Positions 42,562 through 51,559 of a DNA stretch of 64,000 nt are shown here, one piece after another. How positions within the stretch are numbered: the first letter of the stretch is position 1; each line of letters begins with the position of its first letter. A model generated the notes under the pieces. The model saw nothing but the letters and a program-made list of their open reading frames with translations, was not told where the DNA came from and ran no database searches. The DNA comes from Rossellomorea arthrocnemi (lineage in GTDB: Bacteria > Bacillota > Bacilli > Bacillales > Bacillaceae_B). Location: NCBI RefSeq assembly GCF_904424705.1, contig NZ_CAJGBF010000003.1, positions 1-64,000 of the forward strand. The letters run 5' to 3'. Made by a program: the position numbers and the translations under genes.

Positions 42562-43209
42562 ATGGAAATCAATATCGTTGCCGGTGGACCCGGGAGATAT
42601 ATCCCCGAATTGGACGCATACTGTGATAAAGAAGTGAAATGGATTGGTGTGGACCGGGGGGTATACACGTTATTGGAACAAAGGATCGAACCGCATACCG
42701 CATTTGGAGACTTTGATTCAGTGAATAAAGAAGAGTGGGAAGTGATTCAGGAAAAAGTACAGGAAGTCAGGCGTTTTCAGCCGGAAAAGGACGAGACTGA
42801 TCTGGAGCTGGCCCTGAACTGGGCGACTGCTCAAAGACCTGACAAAATCACTATATTTGGTGCAACCGGTGGACGACTGGATCACTTCTTGGGCAACCTG
42901 CAATTACTAATGACCCCAAAACTATTGGAAACGAAAATTGAAGTGGAAATCATAGATATTCAAAATCGTTTATACCTGGTCCAACCTGGTGAACATCTCC
43001 TTAAGAAAATTGCTGAGTTACAGTATGTTTCCTTCGTTCCTGTAACTGAAAGTGTTGAAGGAATCACCCTCACAGGCTTTAAATATCCTTTAAAAAATCG
43101 GAATATTTCAAGAGGATCCACACTATGTATTAGTAATGAACTTATACAATCATCTGGTACTTTTTCCTTTTCAAATGGCATATTAATGGTGATAAGAAGC
43201 AAGGATTAA
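42562..43209 (+). CDS. thiN: Thiamine pyrophosphokinase ThiN
   Basis: Transfers pyrophosphate from ATP to thiamine. The 215-residue protein has the N-terminal nucleotide-binding domain (WIGVDRG near 30, FGDFDS near 52, EKDETDLELAL near 75, GATGGRLDHFLGN near 96) and a C-terminal thiamine-binding beta domain (LTGFKYPL near 169, GSTLCISNEL near 186). ATG 42562 follows GGGAGTGGAG; an ATG at 42547 upstream is before it. Synteny with rpe and spoVM is conserved. Confidence 0.94.
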   Translation: MEINIVAGGPGRYIPELDAYCDKEVKWIGVDRGVYTLLEQRIEPHTAFGDFDSVNKEEWEVIQEKVQEVRRFQPEKDETDLELALNWATAQRPDKITIFGATGGRLDHFLGNLQLLMTPKLLETKIEVEIIDIQNRLYLVQPGEHLLKKIAELQYVSFVPVTESVEGITLTGFKYPLKNRNISRGSTLCISNELIQSSGTFSFSNGILMVIRSKD

Positions 43210-43322
43210 TGCTTCTTGAGACCAGGCAGAAAAGAAGACGTACTTAACTGAAACTGCTTGAATAAACTAAACTGTTGTCAAGCGAAACATTACGTTCTTT
43301 AGATTGTGGGGAGGGACTAAAA

Positions 43323-43403
43323 ATGCGCTTTTATACAATTAAATTACCGAAATTTTTGGGTGGACTTGTGAGGGCGATGTTAGGAACGTTTAAAAAAGAA
43401 TAA
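43323..43403 (+). CDS. spoVM: Stage V sporulation protein SpoVM
   Basis: A 26-residue amphipathic peptide that recognises the positively curved outer forespore membrane and anchors SpoIVA to begin coat assembly. The reading frame encodes MRFYTIKLPKFLGG followed by LVRAMLGTFKKE, nearly identical to B. subtilis, including the key Pro in KLPKF. GGGGAGGG lies eight bases before the ATG. It is transcribed on its own, with a terminator just after. A mother-cell (sigma-E) promoter is expected, but I could not pick one out with confidence. Confidence 0.96.
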   Translation: MRFYTIKLPKFLGGLVRAMLGTFKKE

Positions 43404-43413
43404 ATGGTCTGTT

Positions 43414-43445
43414 GGGGATGGCGTTGGTGCCATCTTCTTTTTTTT
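43414..43445 (+). terminator. Rho-independent terminator after spoVM
   Basis: GATGGC (43417-43422) pairs with GCCATC (43429-43434), extended by G-T pairs, followed by TTCTTTTTTTT. Confidence 0.88.
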
Positions 43446-43465
43446 GAAAATAGGTGTTTTTGAGA

Positions 43466-43496
43466 TGCTTGTCGCCCCAGTGCGAGCCCCTTCCGC
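43466..43496 (-). repeat. Half-copy of the structured intergenic repeat
   Basis: Read on the minus strand this matches the 5' half of the repeat at 3064-3180: GCGGAAGGGGCTC, then CTGGGGCGACAAGCA. The 3' half (GACCTCGAG, AGCTGGACAA) is absent on both sides. It lies in the gene-free 43446-43653 stretch. Confidence 0.6.
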
Positions 43497-43543
43497 TTTT
43501 CTTGGTGTAAAGTATTTTTTCTTGAAAGGTTTTAATTGTAGTA

Positions 43544-43572
43544 TTGCATTATGGAATGTTGTGTGATAAATT
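43544..43572 (+). promoter_or_regulatory. Candidate sigma-A promoter of rpmB
   Basis: TTGCAT (43544-43549), 17 bases, TAAATT (43567-43572) with an extended TGA before the -10. Confidence 0.5.
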
Positions 43573-43653
43573 ATTAAAGTATCTTTATGATAATAAGCGA
43601 AATGTGGAACTGAAATTAACTTCAGCTTCTTGTTAGTGAGGAGGGAATATATT

Positions 43654-43842
43654 ATGGCAAAACAATGCGTAGTAACAGGCCGTAAAGCCAGCTCAGGTAA
43701 CGCTCGCTCTCACGCAATGAATGCGAACAAGCGTACTTGGGGTGCAAACCTGCAAAAAGTTCGAATTCTTGTAGACGGAAAGCCAAAGAAAGTATGGGTT
43801 TCTGCAAGAGCGTTGAAATCTGGTAAAGTAGAACGCGTATAA
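43654..43842 (+). CDS. rpmB: 50S ribosomal protein L28
   Basis: A 62-residue large-subunit protein, starting [20 protein letters not shown], with the C-terminal [16 protein letters not shown] typical of the family. Only a partial pair of cysteines is present (one Cys in KQCVVTG), so this is the zinc-free form. The ATG at 43654 is seven bases after GTGAGGAGGG; the upstream in-frame start is rejected. It is monocistronic between a promoter and a strong terminator. Confidence 0.97.
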   Translation: MAKQCVVTGRKASSGNARSHAMNANKRTWGANLQKVRILVDGKPKKVWVSARALKSGKVERV

Positions 43843-43855
43843 TACTTAAAATGGG

Positions 43856-43885
43856 AAGACGCCTAATGTTTAGGCGTCTTTTTTC
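43856..43885 (+). terminator. Rho-independent terminator after rpmB
   Basis: A perfect 10-bp stem, 43856-43865 with 43871-43880, then TTTTTT. Confidence 0.92.
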
Positions 43886-44106
43886 ATTCCTGCCCCACCT
43901 GCAATTCAAAAATAAGAAATAATTGCTCTAGTCTTGGAGACTTCCTTTACTATTAGATAGCCAATGATTAATCTTTGAATAATAAGGAAAAAATAGAGCG
44001 TATACCCAACAAATGAAGCTTGAGATAATAGTTTAGCTTTCAAAAAAAGCATACTTATAGTAAAATGTCTTTAGCCAAGCATGTAATTAAAGGGGGAAAA
44101 CATTCC

Positions 44107-44469
44107 ATGTCCATCGAATTAAAAACGCAGTACGGACAAATTGATATTACGAATGATGTCATTGCAATGATTGCTGGAGGTGCAGCGGTGGATTGCTACG
44201 GAATTGTTGGAATGGCTTCAAAGAACCAAATTAAAGACGGATTCACAGATATCTTACGTAAAGAAAATTTCACTCGCGGAGTGATTGTTCGTCAAGATGA
44301 AGAGGAAGTACATATTGATATGTATATTATTGTGAGTTATGGTACAAAAATTTCTGAGATTGCCCATAATGTACAATCCAAGGTTAAATATACTCTTGAT
44401 AAGACCGTCGGCTTGGCGGTAGATTCAGTAAATATTTTTGTACAGGGGGTTCGTGTTACGAACCCGTAG
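44107..44469 (+). CDS. yloU: Asp23/Gls24 family protein YloU
   Basis: A 120-residue Asp23/Gls24 (DUF322) protein with the family blocks GQIDITNDVIAMIAGGAA, CYGIVGMASKN and YIIVSYGTKISEIA. Members are linked to envelope stress and, in this location, to the fatty-acid kinase encoded next door; no enzymatic activity is known. The ATG at 44107 matches the conserved N-terminus, with AAAGGGGG about 11 bases upstream; an ATG at 44065 is before it. The 43886-44106 stretch upstream shows no gene. Confidence 0.9.
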   Translation: MSIELKTQYGQIDITNDVIAMIAGGAAVDCYGIVGMASKNQIKDGFTDILRKENFTRGVIVRQDEEEVHIDMYIIVSYGTKISEIAHNVQSKVKYTLDKTVGLAVDSVNIFVQGVRVTNP

Positions 44470-44484
44470 TGAGGAGGAAGATTC

Positions 44485-46146
44485 GTGTCGATTACATCTT
44501 TGGAAGGAAAGCGTTTTGCCCAAATGGTGATACAAGGTGCCACCCAATTATCTGCTAATGCGCAGCTGGTTGATGCGCTTAACGTTTTTCCTGTTCCTGA
44601 TGGTGATACTGGAACAAATATGAATTTATCAATGACTTCCGGTGCGAAGGAAGTCCAAAACCATATTCAAGATCATATTGGAAATGTGGCTACTGCTCTT
44701 TCAAAAGGGTTATTGATGGGCGCAAGAGGTAACTCAGGTGTTATCTTATCCCAGTTGTTCAGAGGCTTTGGTAAAGCGATTGAAGGGAAAGAATCCTTAT
44801 CAAGTGCAGAGTTTGCCAATGCACTTCAAATCGGTGTGGAAACGGCTTATAAAGCTGTTATGAAACCCGTTGAAGGAACGATTTTAACGGTTGCGAAAGA
44901 CGCTGCTAGAAAAGGTGTAACCTCAGCTGAAACAGAAACTGATTTCGTGAAGGTTATGCAGGCAATCGTCGATGAGGCTCAGGCTTCATTGAATCGTACA
45001 CCTGATTTACTTCCTGTATTAAAGGAAGTTGGAGTAGTCGATAGTGGAGGACAGGGACTTCTTTTCGTTTATGAAGGTTTTTTAGCTGAATTGAAAGGTG
45101 AAAAAGTCTCCAATCAATCATCACTGCCTTCCATGAATGATCTAGTAAGTGCAGAGCATCATAAAGCCGCACAGGATTTCATGAGTACAGAAGATATTGA
45201 ATTTGGTTACTGTACGGAATTCATGGTACGATTCGAAGAAGATAAACAGTCATTTGCAGAGGAAGATTTCCGTCAGGATTTAAGTAAGTTCGGGGATTCA
45301 CTTCTTGTGATCAGTGACGATGAATTAGCTAAAGTACATATCCACTCCGAGCAGCCGGGAGATGTATTGACGTATGGACATCAATACGGAAGTCTTATCA
45401 ATATTAAAATTGAAAATATGAGACAGCAGCACAGCAGCATTGTCGGGGAATCCAAGCCAAAAGCAGCCGCTCCTGCTCCGGTGATGGAAGTCGATTTTGC
45501 GATTGTTACCGTATCAATGGGTGAAGGCATTGCTCAGTTATTTAAGAGTATCGGCGCTACCGCAGTCATCGAGGGTGGACAAACGATGAATCCAAGTACA
45601 GAGGATATCGTTAAGGCTGTTAAAGAAGTAAATGCCAAAAAAGTGATCATCATGCCGAATAACAAGAATATCATCATGGCAGCTGAACAAGCAGCTGAAG
45701 TTCTTGATATGGAGGTCGCGGTGGTCCCGACGAAAACCGTCCCTCAAGGTATGGCCGCATTGCTTGCCTTCAATCCTACAGCGTCTGTTAGTGATAACAG
45801 GAAGTTGATGACAGAAGCTTCAAAGCAAGTCAAGACAGGGCAAGTCACGTTTGCTGTCAGAGATACATCGATTGATGGTGTTTCGATCGCAAAAGACGAC
45901 TTCATGGGAATTCAAGAGGGCAAGATTGTCATCTCTGACTCTGATCGTCAAAAGTCTGCTCAAAGCTTATTGAGGACTATGCTGGATGAAGATTCTGAAA
46001 TCTTAACTATTCTCTACGGTGAAGATGTAACGGAAGAAGACGTACGATCACTTATAGAATATGTGGAAGAGCACTATGAAGATGTCGAAGTGGAAGTTCA
46101 TAATGGTAAACAGCCACTTTACTCCTATATATTCTCAGTTGAATAA
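44485..46146 (+). CDS. fakA: Fatty acid kinase catalytic subunit FakA (YloV, DhaL/DegV-linked)
   Basis: Phosphorylates FakB-bound exogenous fatty acids, making acyl-phosphate for PlsX/PlsY phospholipid synthesis. The 553-residue protein has an N-terminal DhaL-type ATP domain (1-200; VFPVPDGDTGTNM near 34-46, ARGNSGVILSQ near 75-85), a middle domain that binds zinc in the family, and a C-terminal EDD-like domain (about 320-550). GTG 44485 follows GAGGAGGAAG. The plsX operon lies close by, consistent with its role. Confidence 0.93.
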   Translation: MSITSLEGKRFAQMVIQGATQLSANAQLVDALNVFPVPDGDTGTNMNLSMTSGAKEVQNHIQDHIGNVATALSKGLLMGARGNSGVILSQLFRGFGKAIEGKESLSSAEFANALQIGVETAYKAVMKPVEGTILTVAKDAARKGVTSAETETDFVKVMQAIVDEAQASLNRTPDLLPVLKEVGVVDSGGQGLLFVYEGFLAELKGEKVSNQSSLPSMNDLVSAEHHKAAQDFMSTEDIEFGYCTEFMVRFEEDKQSFAEEDFRQDLSKFGDSLLVISDDELAKVHIHSEQPGDVLTYGHQYGSLINIKIENMRQQHSSIVGESKPKAAAPAPVMEVDFAIVTVSMGEGIAQLFKSIGATAVIEGGQTMNPSTEDIVKAVKEVNAKKVIIMPNNKNIIMAAEQAAEVLDMEVAVVPTKTVPQGMAALLAFNPTASVSDNRKLMTEASKQVKTGQVTFAVRDTSIDGVSIAKDDFMGIQEGKIVISDSDRQKSAQSLLRTMLDEDSEILTILYGEDVTEEDVRSLIEYVEEHYEDVEVEVHNGKQPLYSYIFSVE

Positions 46147-46157
46147 GGATTGAAGAA

Positions 46158-46189
46158 AGGGGGCAGCTCTATATAGAGTTAGTCCCCTT
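46158..46189 (+). other. Hairpin between fakA and sdaAB
   Basis: AAGGGG/CCCCTT arms enclose an inner AGCTCTA/TAGAGTT stem. There is no T-run, so terminator function is uncertain. TGTTAGAAT (46196-46204) just downstream is a possible extended -10 for sdaAB. Confidence 0.4.
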
Positions 46190-46242
46190 CATCTATGTTA
46201 GAATGAAAGTAAAGTTTTGATGCTTAGTTAGGGGGAATAGCG

Positions 46243-46905
46243 ATGAAATACAAAAGTGTATTTGATATTATCGGTCCTGTAATGATTGGTCCATCCAGTT
46301 CTCATACAGCCGGTGCCGCAAGAATCGGAAGAGTGGCAAGGAATTTATTTCGAAGGGAACCGAAATGGGCGACGATTTCATTCTATGGTTCATTTGCAAA
46401 AACGTACAAGGGTCATGGAACAGATGTAGCCATAGTCGGAGGAATCCTCGATTATGATACATATGATGAACGAATTATCGAGTCGATTAACGCAGCTAAA
46501 GAAAAAGGGATAAAGATTAAATTTCAAGAAGAAGACGCCATTACGGATCACCCGAATACGGCTCGTATCCGTATGGGGGATGATCAAGGTGAAATTGAGT
46601 TGGTCGGTATTTCCATTGGCGGCGGTAAAGTTGAAATCATTGAATTAAATGGCTTTGAACTTAAACTTTCAGGGCACCACCCGGCCATACTTGTGGTCCA
46701 CGATGACCGATTCGGAGCGATTGCTTCAGTGTCCAATATCATAGCGAAGCATCAACTTAACATCGGGCACATGGATGTATCACGTAAGGAGAGAGGTCAA
46801 ATGGCATTAATGACTATTGAAGTCGATCAACCGATCGATGAAGCGGTCATAAATGAATTGACATCACTGCCGAACATTACTCAAGTAACACGAATTTCTG
46901 ATTAA
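46243..46905 (+). CDS. sdaAB: L-serine dehydratase, iron-sulfur-dependent, beta subunit
   Basis: Regulatory/structural subunit of the [4Fe-4S] enzyme that deaminates L-serine to pyruvate. In 220 residues: the SDH beta domain (GPMIGPSSSHTAGA-like block near 10-25, here PVMIGPSSSHTAGAARIGR) and a C-terminal ACT domain (about 148-220) suited to serine binding. AGGGGGAA precedes the ATG. It lies 49 bases before sdaAA. Confidence 0.96.
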   Translation: MKYKSVFDIIGPVMIGPSSSHTAGAARIGRVARNLFRREPKWATISFYGSFAKTYKGHGTDVAIVGGILDYDTYDERIIESINAAKEKGIKIKFQEEDAITDHPNTARIRMGDDQGEIELVGISIGGGKVEIIELNGFELKLSGHHPAILVVHDDRFGAIASVSNIIAKHQLNIGHMDVSRKERGQMALMTIEVDQPIDEAVINELTSLPNITQVTRISD

Positions 46906-46954
46906 GCAATTACTATAATGATAGCGTTTACAAGAAGGCGAGGAGGTTATTTAT

Positions 46955-47848
46955 ATGTTTCGAAATGTAGCAGAGTTAGTTGAACTTGCTGAAAGTCAGA
47001 ACAAGAAAATATCCGATATTATGATCGAACAGGAAATAGAGTTTACAGGTAAAACATTTGAACAAGTCTACAGTCAAATGGAGAAGAACCTGGAAGTGAT
47101 GGAGCAGGCAGTAGCCAGGGGACTCGAAGGTGTCAAATCCCATTCCGGATTGACAGGCGGAGATGCGGTATTATTGCAAAAATACATTGATTCAGGTCGC
47201 TCACTTTGTGGGGAAACGATTTTGGATGCAGTCAGTAAAGCGGTGGCAACGAACGAAGTGAATGCAGCAATGGGAACAATTTGTGCCACACCTACTGCAG
47301 GTTCTGCGGGAGTAGTACCGGGAACCTTGTTTGCTGTAAAAAACAAGTTGAATCCAACAAAAGATGAAATGATCCGCTTTTTATTTGCGTCTGGTGCCTT
47401 TGGCTTTGTAGTAGCAAATAACGCATCGATTTCAGGTGCAGCTGGCGGCTGCCAGGCAGAGGTGGGATCTGCAAGTGGTATGGCTGCTGCTGCCATCGTT
47501 GAAATGGCAGGAGGTACGCCTGGTCAATCAGCAGAAGCCATGGCGATCACATTGAAGAATATGTTAGGTCTCGTATGTGATCCAGTGGCAGGACTAGTGG
47601 AGGTCCCTTGTGTGAAACGTAATGCAATGGGGGCTGCCAATGCAATGGTTGCGGCGGATATGGCACTCGCAGGCATAACCAGCCGCATTCCATGTGATGA
47701 AGTGATTGATGCCATGTATAAAATCGGTCAAACCATGCCAGTGGCTCTTCGCGAAACGGCTCAAGGGGGGCTGGCGGCTACGCCGACCGGCAGAGAGCTT
47801 GAAGCGAAAATCTTTGGGGTTTCCCTGAATAAACGTGAAGATTCGTAA
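46955..47848 (+). CDS. sdaAA: L-serine dehydratase, iron-sulfur-dependent, alpha subunit
   Basis: Catalytic subunit. The 297 residues include the cluster-ligand region with cysteines in TICATPTAGSAG, GGCQAEVGSASGMAA, LVCDPVAGLVEVPCVKRN, and SGLTGGDAV for substrate binding. The length matches its homologues, so it is intact. GCGAGGAGG is upstream. The last 14 bases overlap recG. Confidence 0.97.
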   Translation: MFRNVAELVELAESQNKKISDIMIEQEIEFTGKTFEQVYSQMEKNLEVMEQAVARGLEGVKSHSGLTGGDAVLLQKYIDSGRSLCGETILDAVSKAVATNEVNAAMGTICATPTAGSAGVVPGTLFAVKNKLNPTKDEMIRFLFASGAFGFVVANNASISGAAGGCQAEVGSASGMAAAAIVEMAGGTPGQSAEAMAITLKNMLGLVCDPVAGLVEVPCVKRNAMGAANAMVAADMALAGITSRIPCDEVIDAMYKIGQTMPVALRETAQGGLAATPTGRELEAKIFGVSLNKREDS

Positions 47849-49886
47849 TGAGGAACTGACAATCCAGAACATTAAGGGGATTGGTGAAGAAACAGCATTA
47901 CAGCTTAATGCAATGGGGATAAATTCCGTTCTGGATCTGTTAGAATATTTACCTTACCGCTACGAGGATTACAGGCTTCGTGATTTGGAAGAAGTAGCCC
48001 ATGATGAGCGTGTCACGGTTGAGGGGAAAGTCCATTCGGAGCCGGCATTGATGTTTTATGGCAGAAAGAAATCCCGTTTGACCCTACGGATTTTAGTGGG
48101 AAGAAATCTGGTTCAAGCCGTGTTTTTTAATCAGCCTTACTTGAAGAAGAAAATAAATCTTCATGATACGGTGACAATAACGGGAAAATGGGATAAAAAC
48201 AGGCAAATCATTACGGTTCAGTATTTTCAGTCGGGCCCTCATGATAAGCAGGGGGATTTTGAACCTGTCTACTCCTTGAAAGGCTCTATGAAAAATAATA
48301 CTCTCCGGAAATTCATCAAAAAGGCTTTCGGAGATTATGGTCATTTGATTACAGAGAACTTACCTCATCATTTAATGGAAAAGTATAAGCTTTCGAGTCG
48401 GACAGATGCCTTATATCATCTCCATTTTCCTGATTCTACCGAAGATATGAAACAGGCAAGAAGAAGGTTTGTTTATGAAGAATTCCTGTTGTTTCAGTTG
48501 AAGATGCAGGCGTTGAGAAAGTTCGAAAGGGAACACTCTTCAGGTATGAAGCAACATTACGATTTGGAAAAAGTCAAAAGGTTCATTGAATCTTTGCCGT
48601 TTCCATTAACCGATGCGCAGAAACGGGTAGTGAATGAGATTTCAGCAGACATGAAGTCTCCTTACCGGATGAATCGCCTACTACAAGGGGATGTGGGATC
48701 CGGTAAGACGGTTGTGTCTGCCATTGCCCTATATTCAAGTGTAACAGCGGGATATCAGGGGGCTTTAATGGTCCCGACGGAAATACTGGCAGAACAACAT
48801 GCGAACTCACTCAGCGAATTGTTAGAACCAATGGGACTTTCCGTCGCCCTTTTAACAAGCTCTGTGAAAGGAAAGAAACGTCGCCTTTTACTGGATAAAT
48901 TACAAGAGGGAGAGATTGATATTCTCATTGGAACCCATGCACTCATTCAGGAAGATGTCGGGTTTAAACATCTTGGCCTCGTGGTCACCGATGAACAGCA
49001 TCGGTTTGGAGTCAATCAAAGACGGGTACTCAGGGAAAAAGGGGAAAGCCCTGATGTGTTATTTATGACGGCGACTCCTATCCCGAGAACTCTTGCGATT
49101 ACAGTATTCGGGGAGATGGATGTCAGTATCATTGATCAAATGCCCGCTGGAAGAAAAGCGATTGAAACCTATTGGGCCAAAGCGGATATGCTATCCAGGG
49201 TTCTTTCATTTATGGACAAGGAATTGGATCAAGGAAGACAGGCATATGTGATTTGTCCACTGATTGAGGAATCCGATAAACTGGATGTTCAAAACGCCAT
49301 TGACGTCTATAACCAATTGGTCCACTACTTTGAAGGTAGATATAAAGTTGGCCTGATGCACGGAAGGCTTCATCCGGATGATAAGGATGGGGTCATGAGG
49401 GAATTTAGTGCGAATCAGCTGCAAGTGCTGGTTTCTACCACGGTAGTAGAAGTTGGGGTGAATGTACCAAACGCAACATTTATGATCATTTATGATGCCG
49501 AACGATTCGGGTTGAGTCAGCTTCATCAACTGAGAGGCAGGGTTGGAAGAGGAGAACATCAATCATATTGTATTCTCCTTGCCGAACCTAAGACTGAAGT
49601 CGGAAAGGAACGGATGAAGATCATGACGGAAACAAATGATGGATTTGTTTTAAGTGAAAAAGATCTTGAACTTCGGGGTCCCGGCGATTTTTTTGGCAGA
49701 AAGCAAAGTGGGCTTCCAGAATTCAAGGTTGCTGATATGGTTCATGATTACCGGGCATTGGAAATAGCGAGGGATGATGCGGCAAGCTTAATTCAATCCG
49801 ATTATTTCTGGCGTGACCCCGAATATGAACCACTAAGGAAGTACTTAACCGGTTCGGGAGTACTAGAGGGTGAAAAGCTGGACTAG
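47835..49886 (+). CDS. recG: ATP-dependent DNA helicase RecG
   Basis: Remodels stalled forks and branch-migrates Holliday junctions. The 683 residues have a wedge/OB domain (about 1-160; DERVTVEGKVHSEP), an SF2 helicase core with Walker A GDVGSGKT (about 285), DEQH (about 385), TATPIPRTL (about 413) and QLRGRVGRGEHQS (about 566), plus the C-terminal TRG motif region. The start is GTG 47835, inside sdaAA; no in-frame ATG fits. The ribosome site is weak, suggesting coupling. Confidence 0.95.
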   Translation: MKIRNEELTIQNIKGIGEETALQLNAMGINSVLDLLEYLPYRYEDYRLRDLEEVAHDERVTVEGKVHSEPALMFYGRKKSRLTLRILVGRNLVQAVFFNQPYLKKKINLHDTVTITGKWDKNRQIITVQYFQSGPHDKQGDFEPVYSLKGSMKNNTLRKFIKKAFGDYGHLITENLPHHLMEKYKLSSRTDALYHLHFPDSTEDMKQARRRFVYEEFLLFQLKMQALRKFEREHSSGMKQHYDLEKVKRFIESLPFPLTDAQKRVVNEISADMKSPYRMNRLLQGDVGSGKTVVSAIALYSSVTAGYQGALMVPTEILAEQHANSLSELLEPMGLSVALLTSSVKGKKRRLLLDKLQEGEIDILIGTHALIQEDVGFKHLGLVVTDEQHRFGVNQRRVLREKGESPDVLFMTATPIPRTLAITVFGEMDVSIIDQMPAGRKAIETYWAKADMLSRVLSFMDKELDQGRQAYVICPLIEESDKLDVQNAIDVYNQLVHYFEGRYKVGLMHGRLHPDDKDGVMREFSANQLQVLVSTTVVEVGVNVPNATFMIIYDAERFGLSQLHQLRGRVGRGEHQSYCILLAEPKTEVGKERMKIMTETNDGFVLSEKDLELRGPGDFFGRKQSGLPEFKVADMVHDYRALEIARDDAASLIQSDYFWRDPEYEPLRKYLTGSGVLEGEKLD

Positions 49887-49890
49887 AAAG

Positions 49891-49927
49891 GCAGATTGTG
49901 AGATTATTTCTTGCAATCTGCTTTTTT
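49891..49927 (+). terminator. Rho-independent terminator after recG, overlapping the fapR promoter
   Basis: GCAGATTG (49891-49898) pairs with CAATCTGC (49914-49921), followed by TTTTTT. The 3' arm contains the fapR -35. Confidence 0.85.
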
Positions 49928-49939
49928 AGATTATATACT
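49911..49939 (+). promoter_or_regulatory. Sigma-A promoter of the fapR operon
   Basis: TTGCAA (49911-49916), exactly 17 bases, TATACT (49934-49939). Confidence 0.8.
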
Positions 49940-49942
49940 ACT

Positions 49943-49961
49943 ATTAGTACCTAGTACTAAT
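49943..49961 (+). promoter_or_regulatory. FapR operator
   Basis: ATTAGTACCTAGTACTAAT is a perfect palindrome (8-bp arms around CTA) matching the known FapR box. It begins three bases after the -10 and covers the transcription start, so FapR binding would block the promoter; malonyl-CoA releases it. Confidence 0.95.
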
Positions 49962-49978
49962 ACTGGACGGTGTTTATA

Positions 49979-50560
49979 TTGAGACTTTCGAAAAAAGAAA
50001 GACAGAGAAACCTTACAGACACGATTAATGAAAATCCTTTCATAACAGATGAAGATTTGGCAGAACGGTTTCTGGTGAGTGTGCAGACCATCCGGTTGGA
50101 CCGCATGGAATTATCGATACCAGAGCTTCGTGAACGAATTAAATTTGTTGCAGAGAAATCGTTTGAAGACGAAGTAAAATCGTTGCCTATTGAAGAGATT
50201 ATTGGGGAAATTATTGATATAGAATTAGATCAAAGCGCTATTTCCATCTTTGATGTAAAGCGTGAACATGTTTTTGTCAGAAATGGAATTGCAAGGGGAC
50301 ATCATTTGTTCGCTCAAGCGAATTCCCTTGCTGTTGCCGTTATAAATGATGACTTGGCGTTAACAGCGAAGTCAACCATTCGTTTTACACGGCCTGTGAA
50401 AGAAGGAGAACGGGTTGTCGCAAAAGCGAAAGTGATACATATGAAAGATCAAAAAGACCGAACAACGGTAGAAGTTCAAAGTTTAGTCGGTGGTGAGCTC
50501 GTTTTTACAGGTGAATTTGAAATGTATCGCTCTAAAAAATCTGTAAAGGATGAAGAGTAG
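49979..50560 (+). CDS. fapR: Transcriptional repressor FapR of fatty acid and phospholipid synthesis
   Basis: Repressor of the fap regulon that is released by malonyl-CoA or malonyl-ACP. The 193-residue protein has an N-terminal helix-turn-helix (about 18-45; [22 protein letters not shown]) and a C-terminal hotdog-fold effector domain (about 75-185; [19 protein letters not shown]). The start is taken as TTG 49979, six bases after GGACGGTG and giving the family N-terminus (RLSKKERQ); GTG 49970 has no ribosome site. The gene is autoregulated through the operator upstream. plsX starts on the base after its stop codon. Confidence 0.95.
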   Translation: MRLSKKERQRNLTDTINENPFITDEDLAERFLVSVQTIRLDRMELSIPELRERIKFVAEKSFEDEVKSLPIEEIIGEIIDIELDQSAISIFDVKREHVFVRNGIARGHHLFAQANSLAVAVINDDLALTAKSTIRFTRPVKEGERVVAKAKVIHMKDQKDRTTVEVQSLVGGELVFTGEFEMYRSKKSVKDEE

Positions 50561-51559
50561 ATGAAATTAGCCGTTGATGCAATGGGCGGGGATCATGCCC
50601 CTAAAGAAATTGTTCTTGGTGTGAAACGTGCATTAAGTGAATTTAATGATATTGAAGTGCTTTTATACGGAGATGAAGAGCGGATAAAGCATTACATCAC
50701 TCCGGAAGACCGCCTGACGATCATTCACACAGATGAAATGATAGAGGGTACAGATGAACCTGTCAGAGCTGTGAAACGCAAAAAGAATGCATCGATGGTT
50801 CTTATGGCCCAAGCGGTCAAAAATGGCGAAGCTGATGCGTGTATCTCAGCAGGGAATACAGGTGCCCTTATGACGGCAGGCTTGTTCATTGTAGGAAGAA
50901 TAGAAGGGATCGAACGGCCTGCGTTGGCACCGACCCTTCCTACACTTGATGGGACAGGTTTTCTTATGCTCGATTTAGGTGCAAATGTTGATGCTAAACC
51001 TGAACATCTTGCCCAATATGCTGTAATGGGAAGCATATATGCTGAGAAAGTAAGAGGTATTAAGAATCCGCGTATAGGCTTATTGAACATTGGAACAGAG
51101 GACAAAAAGGGAAATGAATTAACGAAGAAAGCGTTCCAGCTATTAAAGGAGCAGCCAATTAATTTTGTAGGAAATGTTGAGTCCAGAGATTTACTTGATG
51201 GACCGGCGGATGTTGTCGTAACGGATGGTTTTACCGGGAATATGGTACTCAAAACAATAGAAGGAACGGCTCTCTCCGTCTTTTCCTTGTTGAAAAAAAC
51301 GTTCACAGCCTCAACGAAGAATAAGCTTGCTGCCGGATTGGTCAAGAATGATCTGAAACAATTAAAGAATATGCTTGATTATACAGAGTACGGTGGAGCA
51401 GGTTTGTTCGGTCTCAAAGCTCCAGTCATCAAAGCCCATGGCTCTTCCAATGAAGTGGCCTTCTATAATGCCATGAGACAAGCAAGAGATATGGTGAAGC
51501 ACGACGTTTCCAAGACAATAAAAGAAGCAATAAAGGGGAGTGTGGAGTATTATGAGTAA
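50561..51559 (+). CDS. plsX: Phosphate acyltransferase PlsX
   Basis: Makes acyl-phosphate from acyl-ACP, the donor for PlsY. The 332-residue protein shows [13 protein letters not shown] (4-16), [12 protein letters not shown] (about 98-109), [15 protein letters not shown] [11 protein letters not shown] (about 176) and [10 protein letters not shown] (about 222). Its start is directly on the fapR end, with AGATGAAGAG serving as ribosome site. It overlaps fabD by eight bases. It is a peripheral membrane enzyme. Confidence 0.97.
   Translation: MKLAVDAMGGDHAPKEIVLGVKRALSEFNDIEVLLYGDEERIKHYITPEDRLTIIHTDEMIEGTDEPVRAVKRKKNASMVLMAQAVKNGEADACISAGNTGALMTAGLFIVGRIEGIERPALAPTLPTLDGTGFLMLDLGANVDAKPEHLAQYAVMGSIYAEKVRGIKNPRIGLLNIGTEDKKGNELTKKAFQLLKEQPINFVGNVESRDLLDGPADVVVTDGFTGNMVLKTIEGTALSVFSLLKKTFTASTKNKLAAGLVKNDLKQLKNMLDYTEYGGAGLFGLKAPVIKAHGSSNEVAFYNAMRQARDMVKHDVSKTIKEAIKGSVEYYE

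Noticed and set aside
50725..51345. 206-codon minus-strand open frame
   Set aside because: Shadow of plsX; the plus strand matches the conserved enzyme along its whole length.
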